A stretch of 5,840 bases of DNA, taken from Actinomycetes bacterium. GTDB lineage: Bacteria > Actinomycetota > Actinomycetes > Prado026. The stretch covers positions 1-5,840 of the forward strand of contig JALOLN010000133.1 of assembly GCA_025455945.1 (NCBI GenBank), given 5' to 3'. The notes under the pieces are model-generated. The model saw nothing but the letters and a program-made list of their open reading frames with translations. It had not been told where the DNA came from and did not search any database. A program made the translations under genes and the position numbers. This document shows, one piece after another, positions 5,834-5,840 of the stretch (the stretch's first letter is position 1; each line of letters begins with the position of its first letter).

Positions 5834-5840
5834 CGCCGAC

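Overview
The window is very GC-rich and its genes use almost only G or C in third codon positions. Together with a NucS/EndoMS-type mismatch endonuclease, this points to a high-GC actinomycete (Actinomycetota). The genus cannot be fixed from this stretch. The window is almost fully coding: four genes, no RNA genes, no mobile elements and no CRISPR.

Layout. Positions 1-1706 (+) hold the 3' part of a coenzyme-B12-dependent acyl-CoA mutase of the ethylmalonyl-CoA mutase (MeaA/Ecm) type; its N-terminus lies outside the window. After a 22-nt convergent gap, 1729-2400 (-) encodes NucS/EndoMS, the nuclease of the non-canonical mismatch repair used by actinobacteria and some archaea. Thirty nucleotides upstream of it on the same strand, 2431-3924 (-) encodes an NAD(P)-dependent aldehyde dehydrogenase with a complete active site and an unusual hydrophobic, arginine-ended C-terminus. 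A 133-bp divergent intergenic region (3925-4057) separates this from 4058-5833 (+), a 591-residue tandem 3-hydroxyacyl-CoA (3-hydroxybutyryl-CoA) dehydrogenase made of two complete copies of the enzyme in one chain.

How they fit. Ethylmalonyl-CoA mutase and 3-hydroxybutyryl-CoA dehydrogenase are both steps of C4 acyl-CoA metabolism. The ethylmalonyl-CoA pathway takes acetoacetyl-CoA through 3-hydroxybutyryl-CoA, crotonyl-CoA and ethylmalonyl-CoA to methylsuccinyl-CoA. It lets organisms lacking the glyoxylate cycle assimilate acetyl-CoA and supplies extender units for polyketides. The aldehyde dehydrogenase may feed an acid into this or a neighbouring pathway, but its substrate is not readable from sequence. 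NucS is an unrelated housekeeping function embedded among the metabolic genes.

The most notable observations are three. The two halves of the dehydrogenase align with a constant 306-residue offset, both keep all catalytic residues, and the second half has lost the acidic NAD-selecting residue and carries a GxGxxA motif, which suggests a split NAD/NADP cofactor preference. A -10-like hexamer sits exactly where a leaderless nucS transcript would need it. The aldehyde dehydrogenase has a possible membrane-associating tail. I did not find convincing evidence of an entirely new system here.
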